From positions 2,412,487 to 2,476,486 of the forward strand of contig MU006216.1 in assembly GCA_010093685.1 (NCBI GenBank): a DNA stretch of 64,000 bases. The letters are read 5' to 3'. The stretch's first letter is position 1. Each line of letters opens with the position of its first letter. Below the pieces are notes generated by a model that ran no database searches, was not told the origin of the DNA, and was given only the letters and a program-made list of their open reading frames with translations. Both the position numbers and the translations under genes were made by a program. The stretch comes from Ophiobolus disseminans (Eukaryota > Ascomycota > Dothideomycetes > Pleosporales > Phaeosphaeriaceae). Positions 33,702-45,100 of this stretch are shown piece by piece.

Positions 33702-34208
33702 ATGGCTACGCTTCCACTTGCAGAGCTTCCACCTCCGCTTGGCGTTTCAATTCGCGACTTTGCATCGATTTCGCCGAAGGAGCGCCCAGCGGTCGGAGAC
33801 AAGGTCGCAAAACTCGAGCGCAAAATCTTTCCTTCAAGTGAAAGCTTCGACTATGACATTGAGCTCAAGAAGAAGAACATCGGTGTGATACTGGCGTTCA
33901 AAGAGTTTGATTCAGAAACTCTTATAGCGTACCTGGTGTATCAGCGCATGAAGAGGATAGTCTGGCTACACAAGCTCTGCGTTGTCGAAAGCGAGAGGCA
34001 AAAGGGTATCGGCCGGTGTCTCATACATGCCTTGTACCGCCAGATGAAATCAAGGGGCGGCGAAAGCATTCAGTTGTGGGTCGATGAGCATCGCAAGCCA
34101 GCCAGGGCTTTGTATGATTCTTGTGGATTCCAGCAGGTCGAGCTACGCTCCGACTATTACGCTGCAGGACGGGCTGGCTTGAAAATGCAACTATCAATCG
34201 TAAGATGA
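33702..34208 (+). CDS. GNAT-family N-acetyltransferase
   Basis: A single exon of 168 aa. The frame continues 8 codons upstream but only to a TTG, so ATG at 33702 (MATLPLAELPPPLGVSIRDF) is the start. The acetyl-CoA-binding motif A is VVESERQKGIGRCLIHAL (R/QxxGxG at residues 99-104). It is preceded by the beta strand RIVWLHKLCV and followed by a motif B-like region (ARALYDSCGFQQVELRSDYY). This is the RimI-like layout: short, with a peptide- or amine-directed fold. The substrate cannot be inferred. Confidence 0.85.
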   Translation: MATLPLAELPPPLGVSIRDFASISPKERPAVGDKVAKLERKIFPSSESFDYDIELKKKNIGVILAFKEFDSETLIAYLVYQRMKRIVWLHKLCVVESERQKGIGRCLIHALYRQMKSRGGESIQLWVDEHRKPARALYDSCGFQQVELRSDYYAAGRAGLKMQLSIVR

Positions 34209-34711
34209 GGGGCCGAGTAATGAGCTTGCTACCGAGGTGCTGGAATCTCGGACTTTTGGTAAGGTGGCAGAGTGGTGCACAACGCATCCCTTACTGGAAC
34301 CACCACTCTGCCACCTTTCGGCCATTCGCACAACAGAATACTTCAGTGTCATCCCCGAGACTGTCAGGATGATCTCGGTCCATACATTTGGAGACAGTCA
34401 TACCACATGGACACAGCTGTATGAACTCAGAGCTGAAGATTTCATGTTCTAGCAGCGTTGAAATACGGAAGGTCTACATTCCTCCTTCGAGTTGGGGCAC
34501 GAATGTAAGGCAATTATACACTGACGCGACCGCGTGTTGAGCGTGACCACGAATTCCTCGCACCTAGAGGTGGCTGAAGTGAGAAAAGACTTTCAGCATA
34601 TTCGTCCCTGCGTCAGCCTCTACAACGCTACTCTCCAAGTCATGGCGTTAGCGACTTCACTGTAAGACTGTTCCTCTTAATCACGGACTACACTGATTGC
34701 AAAGTAGCGCA
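34209..34711. other. Intergenic region containing a perfect hairpin
   Basis: About 0.5 kb between the GNAT and Axl2-like genes. Apart from the inverted repeat at 34261-34317 no gene or element was recognised. Confidence 0.4.
34261..34317. repeat. Perfect 17-bp inverted repeat (hairpin) carrying a pol III box A match
   Basis: AAGGTGGCAGAGTGGTG at 34261-34277 is exactly complementary to CACCACTCTGCCACCTT at 34301-34317, with a 23-nt loop. The arm includes TGGCAGAGTGG, which matches the tRNA box A consensus TGGCNNAGTGG. No box B (GGTTCGANTCC) lies within the next 100 bp on either strand, so this is not a normal tRNA gene. It may be derived from the D arm of a tRNA-Ser or tRNA-Leu type gene. Confidence 0.75.
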
Positions 34712-37700
34712 ATGGCGAGATCGCTACTGGCTGCAGCTATTTTGCCCAATCTCATCAGGGCTTACCTGCAAACCAACTACCCTCTGGGTTCGCAATTCCC
34801 CCCAGTCGCGCACGTCGATGCAGTGTTTTCGTTTCAGTTCGCGCCTACCACTTTCCAAAGCGACTCAGATAGGTTACAGTACTCCTTGGTCTCAGGTCCG
34901 TCTTGGCTATCCCTAGTCAGCAAGAGTAGAACGCTATCTGGAATACCACGCGCGAACGATGCAGGAGAGGTGTCCTTCGCCATTGCAGCAGCAGCCTCCG
35001 CTGGCGTAGTCGCCAACATGGGTTCTAAGTTGATAGTATCTAAAGACCTCGGACCAAAAGCGCAAGGCAACGTCACAGATGTACTTTCAAAAGCGGGTCA
35101 ACTTTCAGGCCCACGCACTCTAAGCATAGGACCTTCGAAGCCTTTCAACATCACATTTCCATCAGATTCGTTCAACTCTGGAAAATTGCTCTCCTACATC
35201 GCGCTTCTCTCAGACCGCACACCTTTACCAGCATGGATCAGCTTCGACACTTCATCGCTCCATTTCGCTGGTACCACACCACCCACAGGCTATACGGTAC
35301 GTATGTTTGGTCTGAGCATGACCCTTCTAGTGCTTCCTGGGGCAGTTTGCGGGCTCACCGACTTCTCGATTTATATTTGAAAGTTGGACAAATCCCTCCA
35401 GTAGTCCCGTGCCGCACCGCTTGTCGCAAGATTACTGGCTAACTATACCCACCCTTAGACAAGTTTCGAAATCATACTTGTCGCTAGCGACACGCCTGGC
35501 TACGCAGCCTCGACAATACCCTTCACAATCGCCGTAAGCAACCACCAGTTGCTATTCCAACCCTTCAGCCAGACATTCAACTCAAATGAGAGAGAGGATG
35601 TTCACATAACTGGTCTGAATAGCATGCTCTTCCTCGATAGCGTGGCCATTCAGGACCAACAAATCCAATCGATCAGTGCCAAACTGCTGTCGTGGTTGAC
35701 GTTCGATGATAGTACTGCAGAGATATCGGGGAGTGCGCCTTCTGGGACGATGTCCCAAGATCTGACTATAACCGCCAAAGACCAATTTGGGAATGTCGCG
35801 CAGTTCAGCGTCCATCTAGCCTTTGAATCCAAGCTCTTCGCTCAAGAGATTGGCCAGTTGAACGTCACAATCGGTGAGCATTTCGCGTATACGTTACCTG
35901 CAGAGACCTTTGCTCAGGGAGACGAGAAAGTGAGTGTCGACTTCGCCTCTCTGTCCAAGTATCTACACTTCGATAGTGTCACGCCTACGATCTCTGGCAC
36001 AGTACAGGAAGACTTTGCGCCTCAGAAAGTACAATGCGTACTGGCAGCAAATTCGAGCGATGATTACATGCAAGATACGCAGACATTACAAATCGTCATC
36101 GCGGAACCGATTGCGACTGCGCCAGCTGGAACCAAACCCGACACACACCATAAGAACTCCAATGAACGGACGGCAGGCATCATCGTTGGTTCAATTATTG
36201 GCGCAATCAACGGCGTACTGCTGCTCGTCACGCTTGCCATTTGTCTATGCCGAAGAAAGAAGAGCGTGAGTTACATGAGCCCGAAACCTCCCAAAAGTCC
36301 AAGAAAATCTGATATATCTCGGCCGATGTTTATCTCGTACGGCTGGCCTGACGTGATCATGGAGCAAGAAGAAGACCTCGAGAAGGCAAAGAAGACCCCG
36401 GGCCGCCAGTCAAACGCACTCCTGAACATCCTCCTGTGCTTGACGTCAATCTACCAGATGGTCAAAGGGATAGTCATTCGCACACAGGTTCAATCAGGGA
36501 TGCTGATATTAGAATCCTCGATATCTTTGATGAGTCTTCGTTTGGGATACAAAACGATATCGCTCCGTCACAACATCCACATGACTCTAAGAAGATACCG
36601 ACAAAGCTGGCGAAGAGATCGTCACAGAAGTCCGACTCTTTCCGCAAGCACCGACGCCGAACCACGACTGTATACCAGGATCAGATACATCGCAGCTCAG
36701 GTTTGCCTGTAAATCGACGTATAACAGGAGCGGGACATGGCCGGCACACCTATTCGCCATCCTGGAGTAGCACCAACTTTTCGAGATCTTCATTACACCG
36801 ACCACCTAGCGTAAGCTCATACACAACCACGAGGTGTACCAGCACATTCTCAACAGCGCCGTCCGCGTTTCCCCAATCACCCGTTGTCCAACAACGCACC
36901 GCAGTGACGACACCAACGGAAGCAAGACGGAGCATGCGTGTGGTACCATCATCTCGACGTAGCAGCCGAGCAGAGCGTCGCGACTGGGACGAGAAGCGTA
37001 ACTCGTACATTCGGAAAAGAGCCTCAGCCCAGTCACCCTTCTTTAGCGCTGCAGGAAGCCGTATATCGTCTTCGACATACAAGTCGTCACCTGCGTTCAT
37101 CGCCGAGATAAAAACTTCGCCCTGGGCTGCGTCTATTATGAAGAAAAGGGACACCATCGTTAGGCCCGATGACGATGTCATCGAAGGCGAAAGCAGAGAG
37201 TTTCCTGAAGGTTCCCACGCCCAAAAACTTTCTACCGACGCAGCAGTCGAGACACCTACCCGCCAGTTTCTCGGTAGCTTTCGCCAGAACCGTGTGCTGC
37301 GTCCTTATACATCAATGGGGATCAATCGGGATCGTGTCGAGAAGAGCTATACCAGACCTGAAACTACCATCAATTCCAGCTCAGCTAGTATAAGACGGAG
37401 GGCAAGTGTGCTCGATAGTCTCAAAGCACCTGAGCTCAAGTCCAAGCTGAATGATCTTACCGGTAGCGAGATCTTCAAAGATCCGGAACTAAGCGACAGT
37501 GTGTATACTGATGAAGAGGAAGATATTGAGGAAGCCGAGAGGGGGGAAACAATCAAACCGGGGCAATATACACCGCCACCGTTGAACGTTGATACCCAGC
37601 GTAGAAACAAACGCGACAGTACCGAGAAAAAGAAAACAGCAAGCAAACGAGACAGTCGTTGAGAGTTGAAACGCACGAGTGAACGTAAGTTATGTCCTGT

Positions 37701-38573
37701 TAGACGATGAGCATCTGTAAATCCTCATCAACTGACTGATCTTGTGTTGCAGGCGACCCCACACCACACTATCTCAGATACCATAACGAGCATGGCGGTA
37801 AAGAGAATCAATCCTCTACGTACAGTATAAGCTTGAAGTCCTCTGCCATGAGAATAGAGCCTCATACAAAGCCACAACCCTTAACCTCCCCCGAACGACC
37901 CAAACCCACAGCCCTCCACTCCCGCACCGCAAGCGACGCCCGCAAATCCCTCCACTCGCGCCCGCAATCCCACCACTCCAACGCCCACCCCAAAAAACAA
38001 CGCGACCGCTCCCGCACCCAATCAACTGCATACCCCTACTTCGACTTCTCCTCCCTCGATACGCGCCCCTCCAGCATCGGCAACGCCATCACCACCGCCG
38101 CAGACGCCGCATGCAACCTGCCCTCCTCGCCCACCATGACGCGCGACGTCTCCGGCAACCTAACTTTCTACAACCTCGACGAGGAGCCCGAGATCACCCA
38201 ACTCGACAGCAGCAGCATCGGTTTCCGCACCTCAAATGGGCGCGTAAACTTCGCAGCGCGTCGCCAATCTCGCCTCGCTAGTCTACATGAATCCTCCAAG
38301 CCGCGCGTGCCGAGTAAGTCTAGTAAGAGGAACACGACAGTGCCGTTTCCAAGTGCGAGTCCCACGGCTGTGAGGCCCGCAGGCTTGGGTTTTTTTCCGG
38401 TGGATGCGAGGGCCGAGCTGTGTAGGAGGGAGAGGGAGGGGACGCCGGTGAGTGTGGGAGGGGAGAGTGAGGGGCTGGTTGTGCAGAAGGGGAGGCAGAC
38501 GTGGGGGAGTGGGAGGTGGGTTAGTGGTGGGTATTGGAGTAAGCAGGAGGATGATGATAAGGTTTCCATTTGA
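34712..38573 (+). CDS. AXL2: Axl2-like plasma-membrane glycoprotein (cadherin-like domains), reading frame broken twice
   Basis: The ATG is at 34712 (frame upstream begins only with TTG). Exon 1 is 34712..35296, joining at GYT|TSFEIIL to 35459 onward. A signal peptide and tandem cadherin-like (CADG) repeats (SGPSWLSL, PLPAWISFD, LLSWLTFDDSTAEISG) precede one transmembrane helix (GIIVGSIIGAINGVLLLVTL). A long cytoplasmic tail follows. Around 36380-36415 the homologous frame shifts: DLEKAKK is in one frame and VKRTPEHPPVLDVNLP in another, equal to one missing base. I found no intron that explains it. The tail frame then hits TGA at 37660-37662, followed in frame by ELKRTSE, an intron 37685..37752 and RDPTPHYLRY... 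to 38573. Axl2 marks axial bud/septum sites in yeasts. Confidence 0.75.
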
Positions 38574-38864
38574 AAGTGGGCGGTAGGGAAGCGGGAATGT
38601 GCTGGGTGGTTTTTGGTGTTCTTGGAAGGTAATTTAATTTTGCTGTATGGAGTCGGAATAGTATGGTTGCGCACATGCTGTTCCATCCTTCCGTGAGTCG
38701 TGATTCTATGCGCCTCTTACCATGCACCTCCTATCTATATCCCTATATACCAATCGGAAATAATCACCAGCGCCGATAATGCAGTCTCTAGCAGCAGTAG
38801 TGCCCTCTGTGCCAGACGAGTGTGTTGTGATATGCCTCAAAATGTTGCGAGTCTATCCGGGAAG

Positions 38865-39884
38865 CTACAACTGAATATCGTTGTTCAGCAACCGCACTTC
38901 CTCGCCAGGCTTGAACGCTGGCAGACCGATGTACGGGCAGCCGTCACACCGGAAGGCGTCGCCAAGCGCGCAATTCCCACAACTGCCAACTTTGCCCTGG
39001 ACGGTGAAGTCCAACTCGTCGAGATCGTCTGCATCCAGTTTTAGTGCGTTGAGAGCTTTGTCGGCGGCCGAACGCTTTGCGGCGTCTTCAGCTTCCATCT
39101 TCTCCTTCATACCACATGTGCAGTCTTTGCAGGCGCGTCGTCGCTTTCCGGCTTTCGGTTGACACTCTGGTGCTGGTGGTATGTTAGTGATTAGAGACCA
39201 CGAGAAGGACCTTGCCTTACGTTGAATGACTGGCCGCGCCATATCCTCTTCTGTGATCAAGTCATCCTCATCTATCAGGTCGTCGTCCTCGCCTGTGATT
39301 ATCGGATCGTCCAGGTCGTCACTGAAGTCGACAAAGCCTACGCCTGCTGGCTTCACGGGCTCGGGCTTGTTGCGCTTGCCGTTCAGGTTGAGCTGCACCG
39401 AGCCATCTGGGTTGACTGTGCCATTCGCGCCATTTGTGCCGTTCACGCCGTTTGTGCCATTCACGCCATTCGCCTTCTTCTTGCCAAACTTGAGCGGTAT
39501 TGACACGCTCTCGACCTGCTCTTCCTTAACCATGCCATTTGGTGTCTCGGAGAGCCCTGCGAGGATCGCCTCCGTCTTGGCTGAGCCGTCGAGTATGCCA
39601 TCCTGGCCCTTTAGTATCCCCCCGACCTTCAGGGAGCTGGCGACCTTGCTTGCGATGTCTCTTGCAAGCAATTTGTGGCTCTCGCGCGTTGTGCCGTCGG
39701 CGTCTGTGAGGAGGAGCACGACGTCGTAGGTGGCGGCGGGCAGATGTACTAGGCCAGCTGCAATACGATCCAGCATCTGCAGGTCGGCGGTGGAGCGGTC
39801 ATGGATTTCGTATATTTTGTTGAGCGCCTCGGGATGCGCAGACAGCGACGGCGGGCAGAGCAGGAGGGTGCGCGGGGCAGTCAT
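38865..39884 (-). CDS. DRE2: Dre2/anamorsin (CIAPIN1), cytosolic Fe-S cluster assembly
   Basis: Exons 39884..39221 and 39172..38865 give 323 aa; the 48-nt intron joins VIQ|PPECQPKAGKRRRACKDC. The N-terminal half is the degenerate methyltransferase-like domain of fungal Dre2. A linker contains Asn-Gly repeats (NGVNGTNGVNGTNGANGT) and an acidic run. The C-terminus has both Fe-S motifs: motif A CQPKAGKRRRACKDCTC (CX10CX2CXC) and motif B CGNCALGDAFRCDGC (CX2CX7CX2C). Dre2 accepts electrons from Tah18 for cytosolic Fe-S protein assembly. It is essential in yeast. All cluster ligands are present. Confidence 0.95.
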   Translation of the reverse strand: MTAPRTLLLCPPSLSAHPEALNKIYEIHDRSTADLQMLDRIAAGLVHLPAATYDVVLLLTDADGTTRESHKLLARDIASKVASSLKVGGILKGQDGILDGSAKTEAILAGLSETPNGMVKEEQVESVSIPLKFGKKKANGVNGTNGVNGTNGANGTVNPDGSVQLNLNGKRNKPEPVKPAGVGFVDFSDDLDDPIITGEDDDLIDEDDLITEEDMARPVIQRKARSFSWSLITNIPPAPECQPKAGKRRRACKDCTCGMKEKMEAEDAAKRSAADKALNALKLDADDLDELDFTVQGKVGSCGNCALGDAFRCDGCPYIGLPAFKPGEEVRLLNNDIQL

Positions 39885-40869
39885 GGTGGGGTGATTCGGA
39901 GTCGAGTTGTGGGAGGCGTGAATTGTGTTTGGAGGAGACAGTGACTTGGAGTCGAGGGCAGCCTGTGATTAAAAATTGCAGAGCAGTTCCGCTGAGAAAT
40001 CAATATCGGATTCGCGTCGCGAACTTTTCCTCGATGCGGCAGCGGCCTCGGAGAAGCAGCGCGGCGATAGTGGGATGACTATGAGTCATGTGATTGGTCG
40101 GAACTCGAATGTTGCTGGCGTGACAAAGACGGTTAGGAGCAATGTGAACCCTACATTAGCCTGGCGTCGAGAGGGCTGATTCTGTGGGGAAACGCCGACA
40201 GAACGACTAGAACGCCAACGGTGTGTAGAGTTCAGCTTCGTCCACGGCACGTTGAAGCGTAGGAAGGTTTCGCGAAACTACAGGGCACCACGTCTTGGGG
40301 CTTCAGCTTCATAGACAATTGTTTACAGAGGAGGTTGGCTAGTATGCGACACGCGATCAACTCAGGTACCGGATGACGTAGAGGCTCCTTCCGCGACGCA
40401 GCTCAGGAACCGAGCATCCTCCTGATAACAGCCTCAAGACGGGGCATTCGGCAGGCGGAACGTTTGAGGAGCGCCGAGATGCATGCCGCAGACTGATTGT
40501 GACTTAAAAGCAGCCGCCCTAACCCCGCATCTTGATACTCCATCTTACGCAAGAGCACGCGAGCCATTGTTGACCATCTGCACCTTCCCTCTTCTTCACC
40601 ATCCTCACACCACCACATTGAAAAAGACTGAACACTACAACGATCTACGGCGATCCAGACACGTTTGTGCAAGGTACGACACCCTCCAGTGGCGTTATGT
40701 CACGATGCTTCACCCCGACGCTCGGTGGTCATAGCTCTAGTGGTCTCGTGATGATTTACAAGCTCCTAGCTCTCCGATCTCTCCGTGCCTGACTACTTGA
40801 ACTCGACATCTTCTGCCTCCGACTCACATATCCACACAAATCCAACCCAATCCATCAAAACAATCAAAC
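39885..40869. promoter_or_regulatory. Divergent region, DRE2 / STF2-like genes
   Basis: About 1 kb. The Stf2 leader near 40800-40869 is CA- and pyrimidine-rich. Frames between 40400 and 40730 on both strands have no recognisable product. Confidence 0.35.
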
Positions 40870-41500
40870 AGTAAGCCTCTCCTGCCCTCATGCATACCGG
40901 AGCTATCATCTGTGTCACATTGAGCACGTCAAATTAGACGATGCTGCTCAATGCCACTCATACAGCTCAATGACGGCGACAATGCCTCTGTTGCTCGGAG
41001 ACTGACACGAGACAGTGACTCGCTCTCACAAGTTCACCGACCGTGACCACGCCGGCATTGCTGACGGCACTGCCGAGCGTGAGTCGAGGCTTCCTCGCTA
41101 CTTTGCAAAGGCTGGACACGCCGATACCGATCCGACCAAGACCAAGAAGGGTGGCAGCGGAAAGGGCAATTGGTGAGTCCTGACTGTTCTCGGCGCTTTT
41201 CTGCCCAATCTTCCCACCCTGCAAGAGCGTTCAGTCCTTCTTCACCTCCACTAACCTCTCCCCAGGGGCACACCCGGCGACGAGCTCGAAGACATCAGGC
41301 CCAACATGGCCAATGCCCGCCGTCGCAGCAATTCGTCCACGCACGTTATGGAGGACTTCAAGACCAAGTTCGAGACCATCGAGATCGAGCCTGTCTTCGA
41401 GGAGGAGGTTCACGGACCCTTGGGCGAGGAGCTCGAGAAGCAGAGCACCACCTCCACCGACAAGTCCGTTGACGAGGAGGAGCAAGACACGAAGCACTAG
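40870..41500 (+). CDS. STF2: Stf2-like hydrophilin (ATPase-stabilising factor family), start codon split by an intron
   Basis: Exons 40870..40870 (only the A of ATG), 41016..41172 and 41266..41500 give 130 aa. The leader ends CAAACA, followed by GTAAGC (40871) and a 145-nt intron ending GAGACAG (41015). Splicing creates A|TG ACT CGC, giving MTRSHKFTDRDHAG, which matches the conserved MTRxxKxT start of Stf2 proteins. No in-frame ATG precedes this, since an in-frame TGA lies 12 bases before the acceptor. Next come RLPRYFAKAGHADTD and GGSGKGNW|GTPGDELED, the family core. The C-terminal half is acidic and unlike yeast Stf2. Yeast Stf2 modulates the inhibitor of F1Fo-ATPase and protects cells from desiccation. 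Confidence 0.85.
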
Positions 41501-42118
41501 GTTTCGATGCCCCCGAAAGGGAAGCAGCGGACGAGGGGTAAAACTCTCAGCATACTTCGTCTTTGGCATGGCTGTGGATCGACTGGCTAGTCGTCTCATG
41601 GGAAGCCATCGCTGGATGGAAGGATGTCGTCGATGGCCAAGCTCGTCTTGCCATGCAGACCAATAGTTGCGCACATGTACTATCTCCTCTGGGATTTTAT
41701 TTCGTTGTTCATGGCAGCTGATGAACAGCAGTCATGCCTGGGATATCGTAAGGCGGCGCTCTTCGATGATAACAAACTGTAACGAGTACCACAAATGATC
41801 AACAATTACATTTACAAATACAACCATTGCTATACGTAATTTTGTGAAAGTAGGCTCTGACTGCATCCGCGTGCTTGCTCGTGATTGTAAATAATGTGTG
41901 AGGGGCTAAAAATTGATGTCGTGGAGTGCCCGTGTTGTTGCAGCCTCCTTTGTTAACTCCGCTTCCTTAGCGCGCGGGATCCCTGTTGGTAGCTTTCGAA
42001 AACAGACGCATTCTTAGCTGTCACCACGCAACCCTGGAACTCAACCGCGCAGCCACGGAGTCAGCACCATCTACGGCGCGCTTCATCGCGTCAGTCAACC
42101 CCATCTCCGACCGTCGCC
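41501..42118. other. Intergenic region, STF2 3' flank and NUP133 promoter
   Basis: About 0.6 kb, no gene or repeat recognised. The first half is AT-rich 3' flank. Confidence 0.4.
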
Positions 42119-45100
42119 ATGTTCTCACCGGAGGCATCGATTCAGAGCGCGCGCAGCTCCTTGCGAAATAACCCCCGGCGCCGCCAGCGCACCTCCGATG
42201 GCCTTCAGCAGCAGCAGCCGCGACGGAAGCGCAGCAAGATAAGCAACGAGACCTTTGCCGACAAAGATGAGGCGCACGTCAATGGAAACGGAAGCGTCTT
42301 GATGAACGGACATGCAGACCATGGCGATGTCGAGAAGTCACTGGCCGTCATGGACATGCCCGTCCGCGAGAAGAAGGCACCTCCGAAGCGCGCGTCCCGG
42401 GAAGACACCTCGTTGTATCTGGTATATCGATGCTAAGCCCTTTACACGTGCTCCTTGCTAATCATAGTCCTCAAACAGACCAAAACCGCGAACTACAGCA
42501 TCAAGCCGTTCCGTGGGTTCCCTAACGCGCTGCGCCAACCAACATGTATGTCGCCATGCTCCCCAACTAGCAACAACACGCTAACATATGTCTCCAGTCC
42601 CTTACAGCGGAAGCGCCCTCACTTCTGCCGGCCTCGCGCTTGCTCTAACACACGAAAAGGCCGTCGTCTGGGACTACAACTCCGAGACCAGCACCAAGAG
42701 CATAGCCCTGTCGCTGCCCTTCACCCTCAGAGCCTCCGATCCCTTGCCGTTCGGCGCCATCATTCACAACCATCCCAGCAACGATTTCGGTGTAGTCGCA
42801 GTTGCGCCGTCGACAGGCAAGATCGCTTTCTGGGAGAACATCGACAGCGCCTACGCACAGCGCAACCATGGGGTAGAGGGGACCGTGAAACTATACTCTG
42901 GAGAGACCATAACCGAGCTGGTGGAGATCGGGCATGCAGGCTATGTCCTCGTATCCAGTAACGGCCGCCTTGCGCACTTGACACTTCGAGATTCGCAGGG
43001 TCGACCAAGCGTCAGTGCGACCATCCTCAGCGCACCCAGCAGCTCCAATGGAAGTTTCTTCAGCTTCAAAGGGCTTCTGGGAGGTGCGATCCGGAAGACG
43101 ATTGCTTCAGTCAAGGCGCGCCCATCAGAATCCAAGGGTCACATGGAGGTCATTGCAGCGACACGCTCGGGCTTGCTGCAACAGTGGGATCTCAGCTGGT
43201 CCGGACAGCACAACTTCATCCGCGAGGTGAATGTCCAGGCACAAATTACTGCTGCTGTACGAGGAGACTCCGCGCCAGAGTCTCGTAGTCTGCAAGAAGT
43301 CCAACTGCTGGACTTTGCGATCAAGGAGCAACAAGATGTGCAGGACGGCGTTGGCCTGTTGATTCTTGTCGCTTCCTCGGGCCAGGACTCACTCGATTAT
43401 GCCTTGCTCGAGATGAATGTTACCAGCACGGGCGGCACTGTCAGCAGAGCGATCCCACTCCGTAGCTTCCAGCAATCACAAATTCCTCAGGAGCCTACAG
43501 GGGTGCTTTTGCTTCCCTTTCCGGGACACACCGCATTCGTGCTATTCCCTGGGGCTATATGCGTCGCGTCGCTGGCCCAGCCAGAAGAAAGCCCTAATAA
43601 TCAGCTGCTCGCAGACTCCGGACGGTCGACGTTGCCATTCCAAGATACCGTCTACTTTCGCGAAGACCTCGTAGTGGGTGTATCTGGACATGCCCTCGGA
43701 GACAGAAATCCCAAAGAGAAACGCGCCACTGCTCTCATCTTTCTCCATCACTTTGGATTGTTCAAGATTAGCGCACAGCCGCCATCGCATGACGACAAGG
43801 ACGAGGAGAGACTCAAGGTCACAGCTCGGAGCAAACTAGAACAAGCCGCGCTCTTCAGTACCATGCCAGGTAATCTGCTAGACTTCTCTATCAAGTCGAG
43901 ATTTTCGTTCTCCGAGGAGGAAGTGGCGGAAGCTGCGGTGGACGTTAGTTCTCGAATCCTGAGCTCTTCCTACGATTCCCTGGAGAAGGTAACTTCAAGC
44001 ATGGACGACCAATTCCAACACAGGGCTACAGCTCTCCGCAGACTGATTGACCACCTGCAATCCGATTATCCACCGCTACCGTTCCAGACCAAGTGGCGTT
44101 TACTCGGACAGGCTGAGAAACTTGAAGCGGCGCACAAACTTTGGTCATGGTACCAAGGAAAACTCCAGGATCAGCAATTACACCCAGAATCGTATCCAGA
44201 TAAGATACTGATGCACGACATCGTTAGGGTCTTGCATGAGCGATACAAGACGGCAATCCAACCAGAGCTTGGCGAGACGGATCCCATTCGACAGTTCTTT
44301 CTCAAGGATCCTGACACTCTTCAAGTTCTCATTCCATGGGGCTGGTTCTTTTTACGAACGTTTTACATCAAAGATGGTAGGAAGGAGCAGCCGTTCGTTA
44401 TGCAACGTCTCAGCGAAGCCACGGACGTCATGCTTGTCACGTTGGAGAGTGCTTTCAGCTTTCGGAAAAACAACATTGAACGTTATGGCCTCGATGCCGA
44501 AATACTTGAGGACGGCATTCTCAGACCAAAATGTGGCGCTGGCTTACTCCCGCAGTTTTGGACTTCATCTCACAACATCGTCAATTCAATCCGCAGCCTT
44601 GTCGATGTCGGTCGCAATCTGGCGGTGAGCAACTACGAGGTGGGAATCTTTGAAGGTGTTTCGTCTAAAATTGCCTCTGATAACCCCCGACTTGTGAAAA
44701 TTGGTTGTCAAACACACGTCGAACGCTTCCAGTGGGCATTGGAGCAGAGCGACGAGAAACTGAAAGAGACGGGACGCACTCTGAAGATCGAGTGGAATAC
44801 AAACGTTCGTCCACACCATATCATGGGTCTAATGGAAGTTGGACTAGCAACCGAGGGCATGAAGCTTGCAGAGCATTATCACGACATGCCGACACTTGCC
44901 AATCTGATATGGGAAGAGACCGAATGGCTTGAGTCCACAAAGGCCAGCTCACGAAGCAAGATGGAGCAGGCCGAAAGCGTTGTCAAGCTTACTCGCCTTA
45001 GCGAACGTATCAGTCGCTACTTCGAACTCTACGGTGATGAATGGGCCGAAGCCTACTTCTCCAAGCACATCAGCGAGAACAGAGCAGCACAACTTTTCAA

